From positions 1-64,000 of the forward strand of contig NW_026570459.1 of NCBI RefSeq assembly GCF_019649055.1: a stretch of DNA of 64,000 nt, given 5' to 3'. Shown one piece after another: positions 53,937-64,000 of the stretch. The position numbers were made by a program, and so were the translations under genes. The notes below the pieces were generated by a model. It ran no database searches. It worked only from the letters and a program-made list of their open reading frames with translations, and was not told the DNA's origin. The first letter of the stretch is position 1. The number at the start of each line of letters is the position of its first letter. Origin of the DNA: Paramacrobiotus metropolitanus. Lineage: Eukaryota; Tardigrada; Eutardigrada; Parachela; Macrobiotidae.

Positions 53937-55501
53937 ACAGGGGTGCCGCGCCAAGTTCGGGCAGTTACGTAAATTCAATTTTAAAAAATTTCTGTACTTA
54001 GTTTTGCTTTTCATTTTGCACTTTTCCAGTGTAGAATTTTATTGCGGATCAGAGCACGCTACAATTTGAAATGTTAGATGAGGAAAGAAGTAGCCAACTG
54101 GTTAAAACGAGGATGGGGTAGTGGTCACTTTCAGGGGGATTATAACTGACCTTCCAGAAAGTTCCCCGAGTGACATTTTTTCGCGGACATTTTTAAAAAC
54201 TGTTGAGTGACCTAAAAGGTATATGGTATGGGTCAGCAAAGACTTTTGCAAAACTGGTGCTCGAGGTGACCCAGAAAGAAGGTGCACCTTCCAATGACTA
54301 TGCTACGTCTTTTATTTGTAAACGGCGGCAGTGTACAAATCAATAAACATTCACAAGTTAACCAAACAATGAAAAAAGCCTAATTATCACAACAGAAAGA
54401 GTTAAGTAAACTTTTCAACTCCATCCATTGTTCCTAAAACTGAGGCCGTGTTTCCCCGCTGAATCTCCAAGGACAGTCGCTGCCGGAGAAACTCATGGGA
54501 GCGAGCCTCTCCGGTTTGATTATATAGACGTTTCCCGATTTCCTTGATAATGGCCGTAGCTGACGGTCCCCATGGGCCCATTGTTTCGAAGGCAATGGCT
54601 GCAAAAATGTATCGCCCAATCAGATACGAGTACAAATTAGATTTCCTTTCTTCTGCTTGTAACGCGGCCGATCCGGCAGTCGAGCATGTGGACTTGATAT
54701 GGGAAGCAGCGACCGTATCGACACAAGTGACATCCCATATCCATAGACTTGTATGTTAAACAGTGCTTCCGGAAGAATGTGGTTGCCTAGCGTGCAGAGC
54801 ACCATAACTATGAGATGATGTTTTCCAAGAATGAGACGTGCATTGATGTAGAGGATTTTTGTGTTTCATCTGTTATCTACCAGGCATGGGATAAGATAGA
54901 GCTGGAAGAAGAATCGAAAAAAAACCGACAAAGCAGTGGCCAAATAAATTTTTCGCTGGTGCGAAAATGTGTTTAAACGGCATGTCGCGAGCTTTTTTTG
55001 TGGAAAGCAAAAAATCATGTTGTTACTCAGTGCTTAACGAACGAGTTTTTTCACACACAAAACACATCCGACCATCCGCTACTCCTGTGCGAACTCGCAA
55101 AGGGCACCGTCCACTATTTTGACAGTGCCTCCAGTAGCAATGCAAAGGTCACGTCGCCATCACTGAAATAGAATGGAACTGAACGACTTTAACAAGAGCT
55201 TTGAATGGCAAACAGCTCAGAATAACCTCTCTTGGACTATAACATTAGCGGAATTTCTTAACGAATTTTAAATGGGAGGGAGGTTAGGATGGTCCACGGG
55301 TTGAACCGCATTTTTGTGCAGGTCTGCTTTAATTTAAATTTCACTGTATTGCAAGCCACGCCTTCAACGTCGTGACCCAGAGTGAAAAAGTTGCATAACA
55401 CATACGGCGATAATAAAAAAATCGAATAACTATTAATTTGTTGGTGGGTGACCTAGAAGAATTTTTAGGAGAAGCTGCCCAACTTGGCGCGGCACCCCTG
55501 T
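53937..55501. mobile_element. 1.56-kb TIR element carrying an RT fragment
   Basis: Ends TACAGGGGTGCCGCGCCAAG (left) and CTTGGCGCGGCACCCCTGTA (right) are inverted repeats of ~27 bases, with TA on both sides, as for Tc1/mariner-type insertions. No transposase is recognised inside; the only protein-like content is the RT C-terminal fragment at 54402-54635. Non-autonomous. Confidence 0.8.
54402..54635 (-). pseudogene. reverse-transcriptase C-terminal fragment inside TIR element
   Basis: Contains FAAIAFETMGPWGPSATAII and FLRQRLSLEIQRGNTASVLG, motifs of the C-terminal tail of retroelement ORFs that are also represented at 24338-24661. No catalytic RT motifs precede it. Confidence 0.6.
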
Positions 55502-56839
55502 ATTTCCAAATATAAAACAAACTTTTAAGCTTCTCCCAAACAGTCAGCGGCAAATGCCGGTCAGTTGTCAAGAACTCCAAATAAGACGCACCTCCATAAT
55601 TACTGGATTTTCGTAGTCGTATTACTTCTACAGTTCTACTGGTTCAGATACCATTCAGAACTTCGTTGAATTTAGCCTGTCCGTCGTGACCGATACAATG
55701 ATCCAGTGATACGACGGTACAACCACTGATGTAACCCTTTTGACCACTTATAGAGTAAAAATGCATACTTTCCAGTGTTCAATTCCTCCTACTGCTGACA
55801 TGCAAAAACAAATTTAAACTGGATAAAGACTTCAAAATTTTATTGTACAATTCTTTGGTGAACTTTTTATCATTAATTATCGTCGAAAACTTAAGCACAG
55901 TGTCTTGCTTGCTACCCCCACTGTAGATAGGCGTCGGCTCGTCGCCTATGCTTCCGCCTTCTGTTACGTGATAATAAAATCTGTTTCAAGTTGGGCAAAA
56001 ATCTCGCTGTTAATAACAATATGCATTCGCCTAGTATTAATTCCACAACAACACCCCCAACTCTCCCATAACGCATTGTCGCTTGACGCTTGTGCCCGCA
56101 CGGATAGTTCATTTAATGTAGCTTGTCGCACCGTGGCGCACCGGGGAGGGTATTCCCAAAGTGTTTTTTAGTTTTGACTTGTGATGGGAGATGATCGGAC
56201 AAATTGTTTTATAGCTGGCAAAAAGATAAATAACAAAGCGGATAAGTTTCACTTTTATGATCTTCTGTTTGTTTTAACTTTTTGAATGCTAAATATGCGC
56301 TTTAGATTTTCATATAACCGTTTTTTCTACGTTTCTCGGATTTTCTTTCGGAAAAATATTTTAATCTCCCCTCCCTCCCCTTGCGGACATCTAAAATAAG
56401 CGCTCCTCACTTCACTCGCCGGAAAAGATTTGGGGCCTTGGGCCGCCTTCTCCCGCCGGGCGGCGTTTCGAATCCGTGCCCCCGGCGGGACTGGGATTCT
56501 TTGTTTCGCTGAAACAGTCTACAGCATTTCCAGTCGAATACCAAAATTCCCAAAAATGGACTTTCAGTCTCTCACAAATAACGTTTATTGGCACGTCAGC
56601 AAACAGTAAGTAATTAGTACAGTAATACGGAATACCCAAGCTAACTGCCCCGTGGAAGCAGTTGCAATAATAAATCTAATCAGCTCGTTGCGGAAGGCAA
56701 CTACTTTATCTTTGGAATTAGAGTCGTTCCCACTTCCCAGGAGATCTCGCCTGTTCAGTCTTTAAGAAGTAAAACTAAATTCGAATAAAAAAACTAATTT
56801 TCAATAAAAATCTTATGAACTAAAGGCAATCGGATAAGT
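55502..56839. other. no gene seen
   Basis: Anonymous AT-rich DNA; short incidental ORFs only. A GC-rich patch with CCCGCCGGG/CCCGGCGGG inverted words lies at 56430-56490. Confidence 0.5.
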
Positions 56840-57272
56840 TACCGTAAAACCCGATATTAACGCCCTGGGCTTTTATTTTTTCGAGAGGTTTGGGAGGGGG
56901 CGCTTAAAACCGCAGGGGGCGTTTATTGCGGGGGGGGCGTTTAATATTTCAAAGGAATATCGCGCTTATGATATTCAAGTTTTAACGAGATTTGTGTGTT
57001 TGGACATTAAAAGAATAATTTTGAAACCAAGACATTTGCTAGAAAATCATGGTTTAACGGGTGTGCTTAAATGGAATTCACCTAAATAATTAAGATGTAC
57101 CATTCAGACTGTAACGACAATGCTCTAAAAAAGCGGGGCGCCGCAATTTATTAGGCGCCCCGGGGCGATAATTTCGGGGGGGCTTCTATTATTTCGAGAG
57201 CTTCGGGAGGGGGCGTTTAAAGCCGCACGGGGCGTTAATTTCGGGGGGGCGTTAATATCGGGTTTTACGGTA
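56840..57272. mobile_element. G-rich MITE with TACCGTAAAACCCG ends
   Basis: Ends TACCGTAAAACCCGATATTA and TAATATCGGGTTTTACGGTA are perfect inverted repeats. Inside are reiterated GGGGGGGCGTTTA/GGGAGGGGGCG tracts in both halves. 433 bp, no ORF. Confidence 0.85.
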
Positions 57273-58116
57273 GGTACGCCAAAGTTCCATCAAGTGTAGA
57301 TGGCTGTGTTTCTTGTGATGTTCGTGACAGTGGTGGCGTGGGCGGGTTTGCAGTGGTGAGTTCTCCACTTTTCCCGTAAACTTTGTATGTTATGTTCTTT
57401 CAAGATTTTTTCTGAAACTTTGCACACTTTTAAAAAACTGTCTGGTTTCTGCAATCTGCAAACTTGCCGCTATGGAACGACATATAGACATCAAAGTTTG
57501 GTTCAGTGGCTCGTTCACAAAAGGGAGACAGTAATGGAATTTCGCTAAGGCTTAGAGAATTAATATATAGGATGGATGTAACACCATTTCGAAGCCTACA
57601 GGAGTCAGAACGCGCCAGTTAAAGACAAAGCGTATTTATGTACTGTACAAAGTTTATGTAGAGGCAGGTTTGACTTGATATCGTGAAATTTAGATACAGC
57701 GGTGAAAGCACCTTGCCTTCGTACAACATCAACAAGTAGTAATAGCACGAGTGGTTCAGTAGGTAGTAGGTACTAGGTACTACTGTTTCGTTTTAATATG
57801 GCGCCAAAACAAGTACGGTACACTTACAAAATTACCAAACACTGCTTAGAAAAACCAACACATTCTAACTGTTTCGTTTACTGGTAGCTCATTCGCACTC
57901 GCAATCATTTCCCACCGCAACAGGTATTTACCAACATTTTATATAAACGTGCCTATAAAGACTGAGAGCGATACACGTAATACGACTCTTACTGGACGAT
58001 ATCGTTGGAGCTAAACATGCACCGGTTTTACATGCACCAAAACAAGTACGTATTGAAAAATTAATGTTCTACTGAATGCTATTAAAGGGAACTGCTGCAT
58101 CAACTATTAAGCGGTA
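57273..58116. other. no gene seen
   Basis: 3' flank of the serine-protease homologue; no coding frame supported. Confidence 0.5.
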
Positions 58117-61100
58117 TCAGTCGATGCGACACTGATTCGGTACAGGGTCAGCAGTAATGAAGGGCCGGTAATAAGCCAGGTTCAGGTAGTAAGATAAGCG
58201 TTTCTTCCCCGGAATTTCTGGCATCCTGCGGAAGAAGTGTCGTACACAACAAATGCAATTCAGTGTGCTGAAAACGTACCCGCACGAATGCATTGCAACC
58301 ACTTGATCATTCGACCACAGGGACTGAGCGCGACAAATGAGGGGGCTGCCATTGTCCCCGGGACCTGGATACTCTTGGCCATAGGCGCACCAGTTGAATT
58401 CAAAGATTTCTGGATCAAGCGTTTTGCACTCGAATGGTGTTAAGGGAACAATATGGCCTTCTTGTAGGATTGGCGAGTACGTTTCATTATGCTCCATCGA
58501 CGAGCCCCATCCCGGCAGCCTGCAATTTCCAGGAAACGGCAAGCCATGCGCGAAACTGAAAGGTGCCCTCATCATCCAAGGCGTGAATCGGGATATTTTC
58601 TAGTTATTGCAATGGAAACGTTAATTATCCGAAGCAGGTGACAGTACATAGTACATACAGCCACACAGGATGCACGTTGAACAAATCCTATTGTTTACAT
58701 AGTGCTTATTACACGTAAGTTGTAAATATGTATATATCAAGCTAAAATGAACTGCTGCACACCTCTGCTAGATTCAGTAGGCAAATATCGTGTCTGCATG
58801 GGGATTGACTGAACTTGTCGTGGCAGTGGTAAGAAGATACGTTGATGTTCACTGTGCTCTGCTCTTCCTCTTCTAAGTTGTGGCGTCCCAGCGAACACCG
58901 GACTATGTCGTTATAATCTCTGAATGCGGTACAAACACGAGCCGCAGTTACAACTTTCTTGCCGTGTACCTGTAATTTAATACGGAGATAGTACATATAG
59001 GGGGCAAAACTAAACGTGTTCCACCGTTTCCGGCTATTGCTGCCGTCACCCGGCTGGAGTTTGACGTTGTGGCTGAACAAGGCGCTTATGTACCGCGCCA
59101 GATTTAACCATATGTATTGCCGTAACGTCACACTCCAGGCGGGTGACGGCAGCAATACAGGGGAACCGTGGAACACGCTTAGTTTTGCCCCCTATATGTG
59201 TTGAAATTACTGTAAGCTGATTCGTTCAAGTGCTGTACTCTGTACATGCATAACCATATATAGTCGAAAATGAGTGAAAAGCTATATTTTTTTATTGCTA
59301 AAAGCATTTCCGACCGAAACGGTATGATTTGGTTATTCCCTATCAATTTTTCCTCATCGTTATTCTTTACTCTTTCAAGACAAAACCGTTTAGCTGGACT
59401 TGCACTAATATCGTATTCAAGAGCAATATATGTACTGTTTCTTCTCTGAAACAGAAAAACCCACTTGTAATAACAGGTTAAGGGATTTGGCCCGGTACAT
59501 AGCACCAAGTTCGTGTACATCCAGGGGAACTTTCGCTGTTGCGCGCTCCCAAACACTTTTTTGCATTGCTTTATGGTATTTTGTAGCCAGAAGAACTGTA
59601 TACCTAGGTGAAAAAACCGTTTGCGCGCGCAATATCCGGTTGCGAAGTTACGAGGATATCAAAATTCCAAAAAGTTTAAATGCATTCAGGTGTACCAAAA
59701 GTCTCATTATGGACCGATCCCTTTCAAATTTTGCGCGTAAATGCACATAACCATGAAGATCGTTTTGACACGGACCCAGACTTCTACGATTTTTTTAGAA
59801 TTTTAAAATAAATTTTAAAATTTTTGAAATTCATTTTAAAATTTGAAAAACATGCCGGAACAGTGGATCCGTGTCAAAACGATCTTCATGGTTATGTGTA
59901 TGATGGTGGATCTAGGAAGAATCCACGGGCAGAGACAGAACCCAAATCTATCCTGCAGAGTGAGCAGTGTTGTTTACTACGAGCTATGCGGAAACGCAAG
60001 ACACCCGACAACCAACTGCACACTTTTATATCCCATTCATATGACACTACAGAAGCTCCCGCAGCAGAATGCTGCGGGGCCAAAAGAGCAGCCAGTTACT
60101 CAGACGACGATGGCTAGCAACTGAAGAATCCACCAGATTGAAGATCTGGTAGATGAAGAAATTCAACATCAAAATACAGCAAAACAACTTAGCACCCGCA
60201 CCAGTGCGGGCGTACGGGGAGGCCACTCCTCCTCACATGTGCATTTACGTGCAAAGCTCGAAAGGGATCGGTCAATAATGAGACTTTTGGTACATCTGAA
60301 TGCATTTAAACTTTTTGGAATTTTGTTACCCTCATAACTCCGCAACCGGATGTTGCGCGCGAAAACGGATTTTACGCCTATATACACCAATTATTTGGCC
60401 ATACAATAATAAAAAGCAAGCCAAAAAAGTGTTTGAAAGTGCGCGAAAGCGAATATTCCCGTCAATGTACACGCTTTTAGTGCTATGTACCGGGCCAAAT
60501 CCCTTAATTGCATTCCTGGAACTTGCGTGCACATGGCAGCATGTGAACGTCCAGAAAACGTGCTCGAAAGTGGCACACTTTTAGCACGCATAAACCGTAA
60601 TTATGGAGTTTGCTCCACTTGGGTGCATGAGTTTGAACATTGTGGAGGACGGGGACTTATTTCGGGAGCAGGCGCTGTTTGGAAGGGGGAATTCTTTTCA
60701 AACGGTTTGTTCGGAGGGGCCAATTTTTATTTCAAACAACTGCGCGTCTTGCCCTAATGAAATCTGGAACCGAGTACGAAGAAGCCCTTGTTGTAGAGGG
60801 AGATTTTACGGTAGGTTGATGCGCTGTGCATGATATTATTATGCCTTTAAATAATGCCTTTAATATTATGCCTTTAATAATGTTATGCCTTTAATTATTA
60901 TGATTACATATTCTTTTAATTACCTAAATAAATATTTAGGAATGTTTTTCCGTTTAGCAATTTTTCTTATGTAGTTGTTTCAGTTCTTTATATAATTATT
61001 ATTACGATACATCCCTTATAATAATTATAAGGGATGTATCGTAATAATTAATATTATGCAACGTACACATTACATGGATGTGTACGTACATCGCATCTAC

Positions 61101-62080
61101 TTAAATACAATCCTTGAGAAATGAGAACCACCGGCACACAGGTTACTGTTCGAGGTTCAGAGGCGTTCACAGTTTAAAAGTGGTGATATAAAGGGCGAAA
61201 GGCCTGTAAAGTGGAATATGGGCACTGGCTGTTTCATACCCTACAACGCAAAAAATGTATGCCGTTAACAGTCACATTGCAGTGAGTGCCAGTGACCATA
61301 TTTGCATCCCTTTGAACAGAAATATGAAATCTTTTATATTCAGTTTTGATTGCCGATCAACAGCTTCCTAATAATCTAAAATTTTAATGAAGGTGTTGCA
61401 CAAAATTTATCAAAATTTGGTTTGCAAGCTTTGAGCTGGTGAAAGAGGTTTTCAAGTTTACGCCTAAAAAGTGCTAACTAGTTAGCATAAGGTTGTTGAT
61501 TTCGTGGTAGGTCTAAGCACTTCAAATATGTTACGTAGCGAGACCCCGTCAAATTTAAAAAAAATAAATCCTCCCACACTTTCTATCAAACAACTGAATT
61601 GTTGATCTTGTCGAGAACTAAAGGTCATGCTTGTGCAGTAGCATTAGATAGCGAATTCCGTTGACTGCTTACACTTCTCTGCTATACAGTGCAAAATAAA
61701 GAATTAACAACTTTAGGCACTTAACTTAATCTTAGACCGTACACCCGTACATAACAATTTCGTCAAACAAAATGTGACCGTTAACGCACCAAAAATTAAT
61801 ACAAAGTTCTTTTTACAATACACCAGTATTATGAGACTGTCAGTTAAGCCTAACTTCAAAAAAAAGCGTTCTGACCACTCACCAAGATTCCCGAAGCGGT
61901 GTGGACCCACGATGCAGTCGTTTCGTTCCATCGCTGTACGGAGACGAGGAAGGGATAGCCATGAGCAGCCGCGTCGCGGCCGGTGATGAAAATAGCACCA
62001 TTATACCAAGTTGCGAAGATGAATAAAATCGCCAAGGCAGCCGCATAGCGCGCTGTTTTTACAATTTTTGATCGAAACAT
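58117..62080 (-). CDS. catalytically dead trypsin-like serine protease homologue, three exons
   Basis: Exons 62080-61883, 58969-58763 and 58599-58117 join in phase (66, 69 and 160 codons; 295 residues). Residues ~10-30 are a hydrophobic anchor or signal (AALAILFIFATWYNGAIF). The mature start is ITGRDAAAHGYPFLVSV. The usual TAAHC reads TAARVC, so His57 is Arg. Asp102 is kept (RHDICLLNL). GDSGGP reads GDNGSP, so the nucleophile Ser is Asn. CRLPGWG and several Cys are conserved. The S1 fold is therefore intact without two of three catalytic residues, as in arthropod serine-protease homologues that act as cofactors. No clip domain is seen. Intron 1 (2.9 kb) contains a MITE, a foldback element and a palindrome. 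Confidence 0.8.
58994..59198. mobile_element. MITE with TATAGGGGGCAAAACTAA ends (copy 2)
   Basis: Ends CATATAGGGGGCAAAACTAA and TTAGTTTTGCCCCCTATATG are perfect inverted repeats, and the two halves are complementary along most of their length. Homologous to 13309-13510. Inserted in intron 1 of the protease homologue, 25 bases from exon 2. Confidence 0.9.
59478..60507. mobile_element. foldback element, ~270-bp arms, zinc-knuckle-like fragment between
   Basis: 59478-59752 and 60236-60507 are inverted copies: AAGGGATTTGGCCCGGTACA outermost, GAGACTTTTGGTAC/GTACCAAAAGTCTC inner. The loop (59840-60120) encodes a short frame with YYELCGNARHPTTNCTL, faintly like a gag zinc knuckle, possibly captured retroelement DNA. 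Lies in intron 1 of the protease homologue. Confidence 0.75.
60508..61882. other. remainder of intron 1 of the protease homologue
   Basis: Contains reiterated TATGCCTTTAA words (60838-60895) and a palindrome at 60998-61048; no other gene. Confidence 0.55.
60998..61048. repeat. 51-bp near-perfect palindrome
   Basis: Arms of 25 bases (ATTATTACGATACATCCCTT then ATAAT) with a one-base centre; perfect by eye. Confidence 0.9.
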
Positions 62081-63060
62081 GGTTGCAGCTTACCAGTGCA
62101 ATAACTTTAGGGCAAATGGAAATCTTCAGCGTACCAAGGTACGACTTCAATTGCAAAACAAAGCAGTAATGCTGCCTCGCAAAGAAATGTCGTTATACTC
62201 AGTATTTTTTTGGTTTAAACGAATACTCTGCATTTCTGCTATAAGCTTGCGTGGAGCACATGCCATCTTGTTTGTTCGCACTTTGCATGAACTGATTGCA
62301 CATCTCTTTATGCGGAAACAATCATCATTGTGACATTTTTTGCTTGATGCTGACCGATATCATGCCGGTCTGGGCTTGTGCTGGAGACGAACCAAAAGTT
62401 CATTCTTTAACTTATCGCGTTCTTATGATCTACTAGATATTACTCGGTTCTTAACGTCGGTGATGTGATTCATCGAAACTCTGCGCAGTCGGTACTTACG
62501 GAAAACGGCTCGGTGCAGGTCGCATGATTCCAAATTTCTACTGGGACTTTTATCATGCTGTCATAGTAAAATGCATCTCTTGTGTAGAGTACAGCCAAAT
62601 ACTATTATGAATAAAAATTTCGTTCGTTCAAAAAAGATTTTTACCGGCATTCTCAATTTTTAACACTGTTACTCTATACTCTATAGTACGACTTTATACT
62701 ACAGATATTATAGTTATTACAAATGAATTTTTAATTAACCATTTTTATTTTTAAAACTAACCTGCACAAATTTGGTACGTTAAGAGAACAAAAAATACTC
62801 GCTAGCAAAATCAATTTACCGTAAACACGAAAAATATGTCCTAAAAAGTTCTATCCTAGCAGTCGATCGCACCCAGACCAGACACGGCGAGATACTTACT
62901 TGTATGATGAATATTGGGATAAATTTACAAGCATATTTGTTTATTTATTTCCTTTTTTGGTAACCTTGGGATTTTTTAATATAATATATCGTGAACGGTT
63001 CTTGGAACTTGTTATTTCGTTTACGACTGTAAAGTATCACATGGACGCATGCGGAGTCAA
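62081..63060. other. no gene seen; upstream of the protease homologue
   Basis: AT-rich; would hold the promoter of the - strand gene that starts at 62080. No TATA/Inr pair stands out. Confidence 0.45.
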
Positions 63061-63187
63061 AGGTGGTTTTGCAAAGGTTGTATTAGGAGAGAAAGGTGGT
63101 AAAAAAGGGGTAGGTATGTAGGGGGTATGGTACAAAGGGGTAGGTATATGTGGTAAAAAAGGGGTAGGTGGTGAAAAGGTGGTATGT
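63061..63187 (+). repeat. G-rich tandem tract (GGTAAAAAAGGGGTAGGTAT)
   Basis: Irregular units of GGTGGTAAAAAAGGGGTAGG; many GGGG and GG runs spaced within 10 bases. No ORF. Confidence 0.75.
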
Positions 63188-63479
63188 GGAGCCTTCACCT
63201 TATTAATTTAATAACCACATTACTGAACTGATTCTTATTTTATTAACCCACCAGCGGGCGGTACTCGAAGGAGTACGAGTTTCCTTACGAAAATCGGGAT
63301 TTCCCGATGAAAAAATTCAATTAAGAAAGGGAATTTTTTGTGAGCTCGTGTTGACCATAGGTCAACGGTGGTGACTATGTCGTCTGCTGACGCCAATGCC
63401 CATGGACAGTCTACAGTATAAAGCCACATAATTTTGTAATAATTAGACGAAAAGGAATTAAGTAGAAGCAATTACTTAA

Positions 63480-63827
63480 TTAAATAGTACAAAAAAAGTA
63501 CTTTAAAACAGCACTATAGAAGTGGTCAACACACTGACCACTGGTCAGAAAAAAATTAAAAACTGCTAAAACCCGTTTTCTTGCATTTTGACCACTACTG
63601 CATATATAAAGTTCAGAAAACAAGCGATGCTGATAATATTCCTTCGCAGACTTTTCGCCTTTATTCATATGGCACTTCACGAAGCAGCCTTTGTGCAGTC
63701 TAACATTGCACTTGCTGCATTTGTGAACACCCCGAGCCGCCTTTACACTGCGTGCATCATTCAGACTTAATTGCACGTTTCCTGGTATGGCCGCAGTGGT
63801 GGGTATGGGGAGAGCGGCGGGAATCAT
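63480..63827 (-). pseudogene. piggyBac-like transposase C-terminal Cys-rich fragment
   Basis: CSKCNVRLHKGCFVKCHMN resembles the C-terminal RING/PHD-like cysteine region of piggyBac transposases (CxxC.v.LC..CF..YH). Only this end is present (about 63620-63720); downstream residues are not conserved. No catalytic Asp region is in the window. Confidence 0.45.
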
Positions 63828-64000
63828 CCAGCTGCAGAGGCGATTGGCGCCGAATCAAATATTAATGGTCACTCGCACTTTTTCTAACACATCATCGGCC
63901 GGACGTAACTTATATAAGGCTGCCGCAAAGGTCAACATCGCTAATGTGGTTATTACAGTTTGCAATCGCCAGAGTCTGGTCAAAAAACTCAGAACCCAAA

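Noticed and set aside
1-64000. tRNA, rRNA genes or riboswitches
   Set aside because: No cloverleaf with a convincing B box and no rRNA stretch was found by eye; a covariance-model search would be needed to exclude them.

Overview
The window is nuclear DNA from a metazoan, most likely an arthropod or close ecdysozoan relative. The support is many 51-60 nt GT-AG introns, a serpin, a trypsin-like gene, THAP/DDE, piggyBac-like and RT-derived transposon genes, and an LTR-element promoter of arthropod type (TATA box plus TCAGTT initiator). The species cannot be named from sequence alone. Most of the 64 kb is mobile or repetitive DNA.

Layout: 1-10 kb is a Ty3/gypsy retrotransposon with a promoter-bearing leader, gag, protease, RT, RNase H and integrase, without a visible 3' LTR. 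10-14 kb holds an RGG-rich small ORF, a ~49-bp minisatellite and MITEs. 14.8-16.9 kb (-) is an intronless, 5'-truncated fusion of a cysteine-synthase-type PLP domain and a PP-loop ATPase domain. 17.2-18.7 kb is a THAP+DDE transposase cut off by a 2.5-kb array of 90-bp GC-rich repeats (18.8-21.3 kb). 22.6-25.3 kb has a hAT/ZNF862-like transposase-derived gene and RT fragments.

25,791-47,445 is a 21.7-kb Maverick/Polinton (virus-like DNA transposon) bounded by ~130-bp inverted repeats. Its centre (32.9-38.8 kb, +) is an intronless, tightly overlapping block: packaging ATPase, a Polinton basic/hydrophobic protein, two small proteins, RVE integrase with chromodomain, a structural protein, minor capsid protein, double-jelly-roll major capsid protein and adenain-like protease. 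The right arm has a PC4-like protein (-), an uncharacterised Polinton-type protein (+), a TBP-like protein (+), a seven-exon protein-primed family B DNA polymerase (-) and an ANP32-like LRR protein with an acidic tail (-). The left arm has a basic/repeat/zinc-finger gene, an unrecognised spliced gene and an IAP-like gene with BIR domains. Spliced left- and right-arm genes share an intronic or 3'-UTR motif (ACACCCACGG, always sense), and several arm genes have a TTGCCTTGCAA-like box upstream. TBP-like and PC4-like genes suggest its own transcription module; ANP32-like and BIR genes look like captured host regulators. Almost every gene has +/-1 breaks at homopolymers. A duplicated segment around the single N differs between its copies mainly by homopolymer length, so many breaks are probably consensus errors rather than decay.

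The right Polinton end abuts a broken serpin gene (47.4-48.5 kb, -). 49-57 kb is a cluster of foldback/MITE elements. 58.1-62.1 kb (-) is a three-exon serine-protease homologue lacking catalytic His and Ser, whose 2.9-kb intron 1 is filled with mobile DNA. 62.1-64 kb is mostly anonymous, ending with a piggyBac-like Cys-rich fragment.
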